From Cellulomonas sp. C5510 (lineage in GTDB: Bacteria > Actinomycetota > Actinomycetes > Actinomycetales > Cellulomonadaceae), in the NCBI RefSeq assembly GCF_019797765.1, contig NZ_CP081862.1, positions 868,001 through 932,000 of the forward strand: 64,000 nucleotides of DNA, in the 5' to 3' direction. Below the pieces are notes generated by a model. That model ran no database searches. It worked only from the letters and a program-made list of their open reading frames with translations, and was not told the DNA's origin. Positions 1 through 9,400 of the stretch are shown piece by piece (positions within the stretch are counted from its first letter, which is position 1; each line of letters starts with the position of its first letter). The translations under genes and the position numbers were made by a program.

Positions 1-336
1 TCCATCGGCCAGACGACCGAGAAGATCCTCCGGTACGCCGCGAACAACCCCGGACGGTTCACCCGGTTGGACGATCCTGTCGCCCTGCTGCGGGAGCTGC
101 TGCGGTCGACCGTCTACTCCGGTGTCTGGCGCGACGGCCGCGCGGGTTTCGCGGTCGCCGCTCTGCACACGTTCGGGCACCTGTACGGCTCGCTGCTCGA
201 GGACGAGCGCACGGGGCGCCTGACGCAGGACGTGCCGCGCCGCCGCACCCGGCTGCTCGGCCTGGCGGAGGGGCTGCAGCGCACCGCGGTCGGGGTGCGG
301 GACGGGGTCCGCGGCGGCCGGCGGGGGACACGGTGA
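1..336 (+). CDS. C-terminal part of an unrecognised protein (5' end outside window)
   Basis: The frame starting at base 1 runs open to a TGA at 334-336 and gives the last 111 residues of a protein that begins before the window. I recognise no domain. The tail is rich in Arg and Gly and shows no obvious membrane span. Its stop overlaps the GTG of the next gene by four bases, so the two are probably translationally coupled in one polysaccharide operon. A glycosyltransferase or another polymer-assembly enzyme is the best guess, but it rests only on the neighbouring genes. Confidence 0.6.
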   Translation, partial: SIGQTTEKILRYAANNPGRFTRLDDPVALLRELLRSTVYSGVWRDGRAGFAVAALHTFGHLYGSLLEDERTGRLTQDVPRRRTRLLGLAEGLQRTAVGVRDGVRGGRRGTR

Positions 337-1478
337 CCGCCGACCGCACGGTGCAGCGGCTGGTGCACGTGACGCGGCTGCCGCCCAGCCCGAGCGGCGT
401 CGCGGCCTACGCCCAGGCGTTCCGCCCGGTGCTGGAGGAGCTCGGGGACGTCGACGTCGAGCGGCTGCCGCCCGATCCGGCGGCGTCCCAGTCGGCGGTG
501 CTGGCCCTGCGGCTGGCCCGTCGGCTCGCCCGTCGCGCCCCGTCCGACGTCCTGGTGGTCGAGCAGGCCGGCCGGGGGCTGGCGGAGTTCTGGGCCGCCT
601 GGTGGCTGGCGCTCCGCGGTCGCCGGGTGTGGCTCATGGTGCACGACGTCCCGGAGCTCTCCGGCGGCGCGTTCTTCACCACGCTGCTCGACCGTCGCGG
701 GGGGCGCAGGCTGGCCGCGTTCCTGTCCGCCACGCTCGGTCGCCGGGCGGAGCGCGGCCTGCTGCAGCGGGCGGAGCGCGTGCTGTGCCTGTCGCCGGCC
801 GGGGCGCGGACGCTGGAGCGCGCGCACCGGCTGACCCGCCCCGTGCAGGACCTCCCGCACGTCGGCGCGGTCGTTGAGGTGCCGACCGGCGGCCGGACCG
901 AGGTCCTGGTGCCGGGCTACGTCGCGGACGCCGCCGACGTGGTCCCGCTGGTGCGGGTGGCGGGCGGGCTGCCCGACGGCTGGACGCTGGCCGTCGGCGC
1001 GGCAGCGCCGGCCACCGAGGAGCGGGTGCGGGCGGAGGCTGCGGCGCGGGGGGTGCTCGACCGTGTCCGCCTGCTGGGGTTCCTGCCCGAGACCGAGGTC
1101 CGGGCGTCGTTCGCCCGCGCGGCCGTCGTCGTCCGGTGGCGGCGCGACGGCTGGGGCGGGGGTGGAGCCTTCGCGGTGAGCGGCCCGCTCGTCGCCGCGC
1201 TGGGCCACGGCTGCGCCGTCGTCACGAACGACTCCCGGGGCGCGTCGCACCTGTTCGACGAGGCGCAGGTCGTCGTCGTCGGGGACGGCGAGCCGGGTGA
1301 GCGCGAGCTGGTCGCGGCCGTCCGGGCGCTCGTGGCGGACGGCGGGGACCGGCGCCGGCGGGGGGAGGCGGGACGCGCCCTGGTCCGTCGCGAGCACCTG
1401 CCGGGCGCGATCGCCGCACGGCTGGTCGGGGCGCGGGAGCCGGAGCGCGCGGGCGCCGTCCGCGGGAAGGAGGCCTGA
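333..1478 (+). CDS. Glycosyltransferase, GT-B type (family 4-like)
   Basis: Predicted 381-residue cytoplasmic glycosyltransferase moving a sugar from an activated donor onto a cell-surface glycan. The N-terminal segment (PPSPSGVAAYAQ, about residues 13-25) looks like the acceptor-side loop of GT-B enzymes. The C-terminal half has the Rossmann-like donor domain, with RVRLLGFLPE and a loop near residues 275-315 (GPLVAALGHGCAVVT) where family 4 enzymes bind the nucleotide-sugar. The GTG start overlaps the preceding stop by four bases. The acetyltransferase gene follows after one base. The acceptor and donor cannot be read from the sequence. Confidence 0.75.
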   Translation: MTADRTVQRLVHVTRLPPSPSGVAAYAQAFRPVLEELGDVDVERLPPDPAASQSAVLALRLARRLARRAPSDVLVVEQAGRGLAEFWAAWWLALRGRRVWLMVHDVPELSGGAFFTTLLDRRGGRRLAAFLSATLGRRAERGLLQRAERVLCLSPAGARTLERAHRLTRPVQDLPHVGAVVEVPTGGRTEVLVPGYVADAADVVPLVRVAGGLPDGWTLAVGAAAPATEERVRAEAAARGVLDRVRLLGFLPETEVRASFARAAVVVRWRRDGWGGGGAFAVSGPLVAALGHGCAVVTNDSRGASHLFDEAQVVVVGDGEPGERELVAAVRALVADGGDRRRRGEAGRALVRREHLPGAIAARLVGAREPERAGAVRGKEA

Positions 1479-1479
1479 G

Positions 1480-1998
1480 GTGGGACGACGGGGAGAGCTG
1501 GTCTTCAACCGGGTCATCACGCACGTGCCGAGCAACGCGCTGCGCATCGCGACGCTGCGCCGGCTGGGCGCGGACCTCGGCGAGCACGTGTACCTGTTCG
1601 GAGGCTCCGAGGTCCTCGAGCCGGGCAACCTGCGGATCGCCGGGCGCTGCCACGTCGGGCGGTTCTGCCAGGTGGACGCGCGCGGTGGGATCGACATCGG
1701 GCACGACGTCGTCATCGCGAGCCACGTCCTGCTGGTGACCGCCGACCACGACCTGCGCGACCCGGGGTTCGCGGGGCGGCTCGGGCCGATCGTCATCGGC
1801 GACCGGGCCTGGCTGGCGAGCCGGTCGACGGTGGTGCGGGGCGTCACGATCGGCGAGGGGGCCGTCGTCGCGGCGGGCGCGGTGGTGACGCAGGACGTGC
1901 CGCCGTGGACCGTCGTCGGCGGCGTCCCGGCGAAGCCGGTCGGGGAGCGGCCGCGCGAGCAGCACTACCGCATCGACTACGGGCCCGAGCGGTACTGA
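1480..1998 (+). CDS. Hexapeptide-repeat acetyltransferase (WcaF/maltose acetyltransferase type)
   Basis: Predicted 172-residue left-handed beta-helix O-acetyltransferase that would use acetyl-CoA to decorate a sugar of the surface polymer. Hexapeptide-like turns run from about residue 60 to 155 (IDIGHDVVIASH, ITIGEGAVVAAG), broken by the typical loop with TADHDLRDP, whose His is the likely catalytic base. The GVPAKPVG signature closes the domain. I chose GTG 1480 because AAGGAGG at 1467-1473 sits seven bases ahead. A longer in-frame start at 1297 would lie inside the upstream glycosyltransferase gene and is less likely. Confidence 0.85.
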   Translation: MGRRGELVFNRVITHVPSNALRIATLRRLGADLGEHVYLFGGSEVLEPGNLRIAGRCHVGRFCQVDARGGIDIGHDVVIASHVLLVTADHDLRDPGFAGRLGPIVIGDRAWLASRSTVVRGVTIGEGAVVAAGAVVTQDVPPWTVVGGVPAKPVGERPREQHYRIDYGPERY

Positions 1999-2112
1999 CG
2001 CCGCCGGCCACCGCCCCGGGGGCTGCCGAGGACCGCGGCCGGCGCGGCGTGCGGGACGGCCGGACGCGTGCTTCGATGGGTGAAATGTCACGGTTTGACC
2101 CATAGGGGGACC

Positions 2113-3177
2113 ATGCGCGCGCCAGCTCGCCACGCCGGATCCGACCCCGTCGCCGTCTCCGTGGTCATCGCCGCGCGCGACGCCGCCGCCACGCTCCCGG
2201 ACCAGCTCCGCGCCCTCGCCGCCCAGCGCGCCGAGCGCCCCTGGGAGGTCATCGTGGCCGACAACGGCTCGACCGACGGCACCCGCGAGGTCGTGGAGGA
2301 GGCACGCTCCTGGCTGCCGCAGGCCCGCCTGGTCGACGCCGCCGGGACGCCCGGCGCCGGTGCGGCGCGCAACGCCGCCGCCCGGGTCGCCCGCGGCGGC
2401 ACGCTGCTGTTCTGCGACGCGGACGACGTCGTGGCGCCCGGGTGGATCGACGCGCTCGGCGCCGCCGTCGACCGCGACGGCGTCGTCGCCGGCCGCCTGG
2501 AGTGGCACCGTCTCAACGACCGGGCGTCCCGCCGCTCGCGCGCGCTGCCGCAGGTCGACGGGCTCCAGTACACCGAGCCGCTGCCCTGGCTGCCGTGCGC
2601 GGCGGCCAGCAACCTCGGGATCGGACGGGAGCTGTTCCACCGCATCGGCCGCTTCGACACCCGCGCGCGCTGGCTGCAGGACACGGACCTGTGCTGGCGG
2701 GCCCAGCTGGCCGGGAGCCCCCTGGGGTTCGAGCCGGCCGCGGTCGTGCACATGCGGCTGCGGCACGGGCTCCGCGACACCTGGGACCAGGGCCGCCACA
2801 GCGGGATGGGCCAGCGCTGGCTCGCCGCCCGGTACGGGGACGTGCGGGAGGCGCTCGCGGCGCACCACGAACCGACGCCCCGCCCGGGTCCGGAGCGGGG
2901 CGGCCCGCACCAGCGCCTGCTGCGGAGCACGCCGGTGCGGGTCGTGCGCCGGGCCGGCGCGGTCGCCGGCGAGATCGTGCGCGTGCGGTCGCGCGGTGAT
3001 GTGGCACGGCTGTCGTGGTCGACAGGGTTCGGACTGGGCTACGCGCTCGGCGGGCTGCCGGACCCCGAGCCGTTCCCGCCGGGCCAGGTCGCAGGTCTGG
3101 CCGGCCGCGGCGTGACGCCCGGCCGCGGGGGCGGTGCGCACGGGCGGGCGGACCCGGGGGACCACCCGGACGGGTGA
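2113..3177 (+). CDS. Glycosyltransferase family 2
   Basis: Predicted 354-residue GT-A glycosyltransferase. Starting at ATG 2113 (after AGGGGGA at 2104-2110), the protein has VSVVIAARD near residue 15, then VIVADNGSTDGT, and the metal-binding acidic motif LLFCDADD near residue 100. WLQDTDLCWRA near residue 190 is the usual acceptor-site acidic signature. The C-terminal 130 residues are Arg-rich and may lie against the membrane. An upstream ATG at 2068 would add 15 residues without a good ribosome site. The gene sits between the acetyltransferase and a diverged paralogue, so it probably builds the same glycan. Confidence 0.82.
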   Translation: MRAPARHAGSDPVAVSVVIAARDAAATLPDQLRALAAQRAERPWEVIVADNGSTDGTREVVEEARSWLPQARLVDAAGTPGAGAARNAAARVARGGTLLFCDADDVVAPGWIDALGAAVDRDGVVAGRLEWHRLNDRASRRSRALPQVDGLQYTEPLPWLPCAAASNLGIGRELFHRIGRFDTRARWLQDTDLCWRAQLAGSPLGFEPAAVVHMRLRHGLRDTWDQGRHSGMGQRWLAARYGDVREALAAHHEPTPRPGPERGGPHQRLLRSTPVRVVRRAGAVAGEIVRVRSRGDVARLSWSTGFGLGYALGGLPDPEPFPPGQVAGLAGRGVTPGRGGGAHGRADPGDHPDG

Positions 3178-3264
3178 GACGCTCGACCCGGCCTGTCCGG
3201 TTTGGGAGGGTATGACCTCATCCCCGGGTGCCCGTGCCCGGGGCCGTGCCACCGGGAGGTGAGG

Positions 3265-4455
3265 GTGCCCGAGTCGCTCCCGGGGCGCGTCGACGTCTCC
3301 GTGGTCGTCGTGGCCCGCGGGTCGGAGCCGGGACTGCCCCGGACGTTGCTCGACCTCCTCGCCGCCCTCGACGCCGCGGCGCGCGGTCCGCACGCCGGGT
3401 CCGGGGGGCCCGCCGTCCCGCTGCGGGGCGACCGGCTCGGCGGGGAGATCGTGCTCGTCGCCGGGGACGCGGCCTCCCTGGGCCCCGTGCTGCGCGCCTG
3501 CGGGCGACGGCTGCGGGTCGTCGCCGCGCCCGGCGTCGGTGCGGCGCGCGCCCGCAACCTCGGCGTCGCGGCGTCCCGCGGCCGGTACCTGCTCTTCACG
3601 CTGGCGGAGGTGCGGGTCCCCGCCGGCTGGGTGACGGCGATGACCGCGCCGATGCGTGCCGGCCGTGCCGACCTCGTCGGGGGCGCTGTGCACGCCCGGG
3701 CCCGCGTGCCGGCCGGCCCGGCCGACCGCGTGCTCGGTCTCGTCCCCGACCCGCCTCCGGCCGGGGCCTGGCCCGCCGCCGCGGGCGGCACGACGCGGGC
3801 CGTGCTCGAGGCCGTGGGGTTCGACGAGGGGCTCGCCGCCGACGAGGAGGGCGCGGCGGCCGTCTTCCGGCGTGACGCGGTCGGCGCAGGCTTCCGTGAG
3901 GCCGCCGTCTCCGGCAGCCCGGTGCTGCTGGGCCGTGACCCGCGCACCGGACGCCGTGCCGCGGCGCGCCGCGCCCGGGCGCTGGGCCGGGTCGACGCGT
4001 ACGTCGTCCGCCACCTCGGTCAGGGCCGCCCCGCGCTGCTCCCCGCCCTGGCCGCCCTGCTCCGGGACGCGGCCGTGGTGCTGCTGCTGGGCGCGCGCCA
4101 CGCCCCGCCGGACCGTCTCCTGCCCGCCCGCGCGGCCTGCGCCCGGTCGGCGGAGCTGCTCCGGCAGCGGCGGGCGTCCGACCGGGAGCCGCCGCGCTCC
4201 GCCGAAGGCGACGTCCCCGGCGGCGCGGGCGCGCCCCGGGCGGCCGCGCCCGTCGCGCTGGTCACCCGTCCCCGGTCGTCGGCCGTGGCGGTCTGCGCGG
4301 CCCCCGGTGCACCGGGGGCCGCGCAGGACGCTGCCGCGGTCCGGGAGCCGTCCGCCGGAGCGAGAGGGCCGCGCGGGTCCGTGGTCGACTTCTGGCGCCG
4401 ACCGCCGCACAGCCGGCCCGCCGCGCCCGTGCTGCCGGACCGCAGCGCGTCCTGA
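3265..4455 (+). CDS. Glycosyltransferase family 2-like protein lacking the DXD motif
   Basis: Predicted 396-residue protein starting at GTG 3265, seven bases after GGGAGG. The N-terminal fold matches the preceding GT2 gene (VDVSVVVVARG, then VGAARARNLGVAASRGRYLL). However, where the paralogue has LLFCDADD this protein reads LLFTLAEV, so the acidic metal-binding pair is missing. The other expected acidic signature is also weak. The last 150 residues are Ala/Arg/Pro-rich low-complexity sequence. It could be an inactive partner, a metal-independent enzyme or a decaying duplicate. Its stop lies 18 bases from that of the convergent acyltransferase. Confidence 0.65.
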   Translation: MPESLPGRVDVSVVVVARGSEPGLPRTLLDLLAALDAAARGPHAGSGGPAVPLRGDRLGGEIVLVAGDAASLGPVLRACGRRLRVVAAPGVGAARARNLGVAASRGRYLLFTLAEVRVPAGWVTAMTAPMRAGRADLVGGAVHARARVPAGPADRVLGLVPDPPPAGAWPAAAGGTTRAVLEAVGFDEGLAADEEGAAAVFRRDAVGAGFREAAVSGSPVLLGRDPRTGRRAAARRARALGRVDAYVVRHLGQGRPALLPALAALLRDAAVVLLLGARHAPPDRLLPARAACARSAELLRQRRASDREPPRSAEGDVPGGAGAPRAAAPVALVTRPRSSAVAVCAAPGAPGAAQDAAAVREPSAGARGPRGSVVDFWRRPPHSRPAAPVLPDRSAS

Positions 4456-4473
4456 CACCGGACGCGCCGGAGA

Positions 4474-6150
4474 TCAGGTCCGCGCGCCGCCCGCCCCGGG
4501 CGGGACCGGGTGGGCCGGGTGGAGCGGGCGGGCCGCATCGACGGGCCGGGCCGGGCGGGACGGAGGCGGCGGAGGGGACCACGCCGTCGGCACGGGGCGG
4601 ACGGTCGTCGGCCCGGCGCCGCGCGCCGTGGCCGCGGGTGGTGCGGCCGGGGCCCACGGCCGCACCCGCACCGGTGCCGGCGGGGGCGTGCGCGGCGCGG
4701 CCGGCGGGCGCCATCCCGGCGTCCCGTGGTCGGCCGCACCGGCCCAGCGCGCCTCGGAGGCCGAGCCCGGGCCGCCCGGCAGCGCGCCGTCCGGCTCCGC
4801 CGCGAGGGCACCCGCGACGGCACCCGCAGCGGCACCCGCGGCTGGTGCCCCGGGCGCGACCGCCCCGTGCACCACGGCTCCGGCGGCGGTCGCCCCGCCG
4901 GCCGCGACGACGTGGCCGGCGGGGAGCACGGGTGCCGGGGCGGCCGTCGCGAGCACGGCACGGCCGGCGGTCCCGGGGACAGGGAACGACCACGCGACGG
5001 AGCGGGGCCGGGAGTGACGGGGTCGCCGCTCGGCCCGCGCGTGCGCGGCGGCGCCGAGCTCCGCGAGCGACGGCCTCGGCTGCTGCCGGGCCCCGGCGAG
5101 CAGCCGCGCGCGGGCCGGCACCTCGACCCCGCGGTACAGCCCGAACGCCAGCGCGGCGGAGACGGCGAGCACCAGCGGGATCGTCACGGGACCCCGCACC
5201 GGTGTCACCAGCACCATCTTGATCACGAGCTCGTGCAGCAGGTAGAAGGAGAACGACAGCGCACCCGCCACGACCACCGCCGGGTGCCGCGCCCAGCGGT
5301 TGCCACCGTCGATGTCCCCCCGCGCGCACCGGGCGGCGAGCGGCGCGAAGGCGACGGCGAGCGCGGCGGTGAGCACCGTGGGGTGGACCGTGACGGCGGC
5401 GGCGCCGAGGATGCCGACGGCGAGCAGGCCGAGCAGCACCGGGGCCGGGACCCGGGGTCGCCACCCCTCCTGCACCGCCATCGCGGTCACCATGCCGAGC
5501 ACGAACTCCGGGAGCCGGGCCGGGGGCAGGTGGAACAGCAGCGGGACGGTGGCCGGCCAGAGCACGCCCACGAGCGGCGGGACGGCGAGCGCGCCGAGGG
5601 CGACGGCGGTGCGCGTGCGCGCGCGCATCCGCCGCAGGCCCCACAGGAGCAGCGGGAACGCCACGTAGAACGCGATCTCGCAGGACAGCGACCACGTGAC
5701 GCCGTTGACCGCGAACACGAGCTGCGCGTCGGGGGACCACGCCTGCAGCAGGAGCAGGCCCACGACCGCGGTCGTGGGGTCGAGCACCTGCTCCATGAGC
5801 ACGACCGCGATCGCCAGCCCGAGCAGCCAGGTCACCACGTGGTTCGGGACGATGCGCGCGAGCCGCCTGCGGTAGAACGTGCCGACGGTCGTGCCGGGCC
5901 GTGCGGTCCAGGTCAGCACGAAGCCGGACAGGACGAAGAACAGCCCGACGCCGGTGAACCCGGCGCTGGAACCGCGGATCACCTGCAGGTTCCAGGCGTT
6001 GACGTGGTACAGCATCACGAGCAGCGCGCCGACGGCCCGCAGCCCGTTGAGGCTCCACAGGACGGGGAGCGACGGGGCCGCGCCGTCCGCCGCGGCAGCG
6101 CCCGCCGCCGTCGCGCAGGGCACGCTCCGCGCAGGCGCGGATCCCGTCAT
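4474..6150 (-). CDS. Membrane acyltransferase 3 (OafA/YrhL type) with long Ala/Pro tail
   Basis: Predicted 558-residue integral membrane O-acyltransferase. From ATG 6150 (GGGAGAC upstream) the protein begins with a short cytoplasmic stretch. NGLRAVGALLVMLYHV near residue 35 carries the Arg and His typical of acyltransferase 3. FFVLSGFVLTW follows, then about ten hydrophobic segments to roughly residue 370. The last ~190 residues are Ala/Pro/Gly-rich with no recognisable domain, an unusual extension for this family. Location beside glycosyltransferases suggests acylation of the surface polysaccharide. It is divergent from mfd. An upstream in-frame ATG at 6432 would add 94 residues but overlaps the mfd leader. 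Confidence 0.8.
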   Translation of the reverse strand: MTGSAPARSVPCATAAGAAAADGAAPSLPVLWSLNGLRAVGALLVMLYHVNAWNLQVIRGSSAGFTGVGLFFVLSGFVLTWTARPGTTVGTFYRRRLARIVPNHVVTWLLGLAIAVVLMEQVLDPTTAVVGLLLLQAWSPDAQLVFAVNGVTWSLSCEIAFYVAFPLLLWGLRRMRARTRTAVALGALAVPPLVGVLWPATVPLLFHLPPARLPEFVLGMVTAMAVQEGWRPRVPAPVLLGLLAVGILGAAAVTVHPTVLTAALAVAFAPLAARCARGDIDGGNRWARHPAVVVAGALSFSFYLLHELVIKMVLVTPVRGPVTIPLVLAVSAALAFGLYRGVEVPARARLLAGARQQPRPSLAELGAAAHARAERRPRHSRPRSVAWSFPVPGTAGRAVLATAAPAPVLPAGHVVAAGGATAAGAVVHGAVAPGAPAAGAAAGAVAGALAAEPDGALPGGPGSASEARWAGAADHGTPGWRPPAAPRTPPPAPVRVRPWAPAAPPAATARGAGPTTVRPVPTAWSPPPPPSRPARPVDAARPLHPAHPVPPGAGGART

Positions 6151-6355
6151 GTCGTCTCCCGGTGGGTCGGCGGCAGGGTGGCCGGTGCCGGCGCGGGTGG
6201 TCTGCACGCCGTCGGCGGGCCCGGCGGGCCGGGCAGCTGAACCGGGTCCTGCCCGACCGGGTCCGTGAGGGCACGGCCCTCGGTGCAAATTAGGACAAAC
6301 TGGGTGAGACCGTGTCAAGAACCCGGCCGCAGATGAGGGTGTCGGTGGGCGCTCG

Positions 6356-6361
6356 TAGAGT
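6356..6361 (+). promoter_or_regulatory. Candidate -10 box for mfd
   Basis: TAGAGT lies 70 bases before the mfd start and resembles the TAGNNT -10 boxes seen before other genes here. No convincing -35 is visible. The divergent leader between 6151 and 6430 also holds an A/T-richer patch near 6283-6305 that could serve the acyltransferase gene. Confidence 0.35.
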
Positions 6362-6430
6362 GGTGCACCCACCCCGGGTCCTCTGGATCCGGGGTTCTCG
6401 TGCTGTGCGCCCCCGTGGCGGAAGGAACCC

Positions 6431-9400
6431 ATGAACGTCGCCGGTCTGCTGCCCGTCCTGCTCGCCGACCCCGCGGTGGCGCGCGCCGTCGGCCTGGTCG
6501 CCGCCCGCGGCGAGGTCGACGTCGTCGGGCCGGCCGGCGTGCGCCCTCCGCTGCTCGCCGCTCTCGCGGGGGCCCGGACGGCGGGTGCCGGGGCGGGAGC
6601 GGCGGACCGTCCCCGCCCCGGGGCCGGGCGCCCTCTCGTCGTCGTGACCGCGACCGGCCGTGACGCCGACGAGATGGCGGCCGCGCTGCGCTGCTACCTG
6701 GCCGACGACGACGTGGCCGTCCTCCCGTCGTGGGAGACGCTCCCGCACGAGCGCCTGTCCCCGCGCGCCGACACCGTGGCCCGGCGGCTCGCGGTGTTCC
6801 GCCGGCTGGCGCACCCCGACCCCGAGCCGGGCCACGCCGGACCGATCCGCGTGCTCGTGATGCCGGTGCGCGCGCTGCTCCAGCCGGTCGTCGACGGCCT
6901 GGGCGAGCTCGAGCCCGTCGCGCTCGCGGCCGGGGACCGTGCGGACCTCACCGACGTCGCCGAGCGCCTGGTGGCGGCCGCGTACAGCCGCGTCGACATG
7001 GTGGAGCGGCGCGGCGAGTTCGCGGTCCGCGGCGGCATCCTCGACGTGTTCCCGCCGACCGAGGACCACCCGCTGCGCATCGAGCTGTGGGGCGACACCG
7101 TCGAGGAGATCCGCTGGTTCTCGGTCGCCGACCAGCGCAGCCTCGAGATCGCCGACCACGGGCTGTGGGCGCCGCCGTGCCGGGAGATCCTCCTGACCGA
7201 CGAGGTGCGCGAGCGCGCCGCCGCCCTGGTGGAGCGGCTGCCCGGCGCGGTGGACATGCTCGACAAGCTCGCGCAGGGCATCGCCGTCGAGGGGATGGAG
7301 TCGCTCGCCCCGGCCCTGGTGGAGCGGATGGTCCCGGTGCTCGACCTGGTGCCCGACGACGCGCTGCTCGTGCTCGCCGACCCCGAGCGGGTCCGCCGGC
7401 GCGCGCACGACCTGGTCGCCACCACCGAGGAGTTCCTCCAGGCGGCGTGGACGTCGGCGGCGGCGGGCGCCGCGACGCCGCTCGACCTGTCCGCCGCCTC
7501 GTTCGCCTCGTTCGCGGAGGTCCGGGCGCTCGCCGCCGTGCGGGGGCTCGGGTGGTGGACCCTCAGCCCGTTCACCCTCGACGCCGACGCGGCGGAGGGC
7601 GACCCCGACGGGCTGCGCGTCGCGGACGGTGTGGAGACGCTCGTGGTGGCGGCCCGCGACGTCGAGCGCTACCGCGGCGAGGTCGACCGCGCCGTCGCCG
7701 ACGTGCGGCGGCTCCAGCAGGACGGCTGGCGGCTGGTCCTGGCGACCGAGGGGCACGGCCCCGCGCAGCGCATGACGGAGCAGCTGCGCGCCGCCGACGT
7801 CCCGGCACGCCTGGTGCCGGCGCTCGAGGCCGAGCCCGAGGGCGGGGTCGTGCTGGTCACACCGGCGCAGGTCGGCCCCGGCTTCGTGGCCGAGGGGCTG
7901 CGTCTGGCGGTCTTCTCCGAGTCCGACCTCACCGGCCGCCCGGGGTCGAGCACGCGTGACATGCGCCGGATGCCCAGCCGGCGGCGCAACGTCGTCGACC
8001 CGCTGCAGCTCCGGCCGGGGGACTTCGTCGTGCACGAGCAGCACGGCGTCGGCAGGTTCGTCGAGCTCGTGTCCCGGACCATCGGCTCCGGCGCGGCCGC
8101 GGCGACCCGCGAGTACATGGTCATCGAGTACGCGTCGTCGAAGCGGGGCCAGCCGGGGGACCGGCTGTTCGTCCCGACCGACCAGCTCGACCAGGTGACC
8201 AAGTACGTCGGCGGCGAGGCGCCGAGCCTCAACAAGATGGGCGGCTCCGACTGGGCGAAGACCAAGGGCCGCGCCCGCAAGGCGGTCAAGGAGATCGCCG
8301 GGGAGCTGATCCGGCTCTACAGCGCGCGCATGGCGACCGCGGGCCACGCGTTCGGCCCCGACACCCCGTGGCAGCGCGAGCTGGAGGACGCGTTCGCCTA
8401 CGTGGAGACGCCGGACCAGCTCGCGACGATCGACGAGGTCAAGCAGGACATGGAGAAGCCGATCCCCATGGACCGGTTGATCTGCGGCGACGTCGGCTAC
8501 GGCAAGACGGAGATCGCGGTGCGCGCGGCGTTCAAGGCCGTGCAGGACGGCAAGCAGGTGGCGGTGCTGGTGCCGACCACGCTGCTGGTCCAGCAGCACC
8601 TCGACACGTTCACCGAGCGGTACGCGGGCTTCCCGGTCACGGTCAAGGCGCTGTCGCGGTTCCAGACGAAGGCCGAGTCCGAGGCGGTCGTCGACGGCCT
8701 GCGCGACGGCTCGGTGGACATCGTCATCGGCACGCACCGGCTCATCACCGGTGAGATCCGGTTCAAGGACCTCGGCCTGGTCGTCATCGACGAGGAGCAG
8801 CGGTTCGGCGTCGAGCACAAGGAGACGCTCAAGGCCCTGCGGACCAACGTCGACGTGCTGGCGATGTCCGCGACCCCGATCCCGCGGACCCTGGAGATGG
8901 CGGTCACCGGCATCCGGGAGATGTCGACGCTCGCCACGCCCCCGGAGGAGCGGCACCCGGTGCTGACCTTCGTCGGCGCGTACGAGGAGAAGCAGATCGC
9001 CGCCGCCATCCGCCGTGAGCTGCTGCGCGAGGGCCAGGTGTTCTACGTCCACAACAAGGTGGAGTCGATCGAGCGCACCGCGTCCCGGCTGCACGAGCTG
9101 GTGCCGGAGGCCCGCGTCGCCGTCGCCCACGGCAAGATGAACGAGCACCAGCTCGAGCAGGTCATCGTCGACTTCTGGGAGAAGAGGTTCGACGTCCTCG
9201 TCTGCACGACGATCGTCGAGACGGGCCTGGACATCTCGAACGCGAACACCCTCATCCTGGAGCGCGCCGACCGCCTCGGGCTCTCGCAGCTCCACCAGCT
9301 CCGCGGGCGCGTCGGCCGCGGCCGCGAGCGGGCGTACGCGTACTTCCTGTACCCGCCGGAGAAGCCCCTGACGGAGACCGCCCACGACCGGCTCGCGACG

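Noticed and set aside
1222..4458. Long reverse-strand open frame across the glycosyltransferase genes
   Set aside because: Codon shadow of three recognisable forward genes. Its composition is low-complexity Arg/Gly/Pro with no domain.
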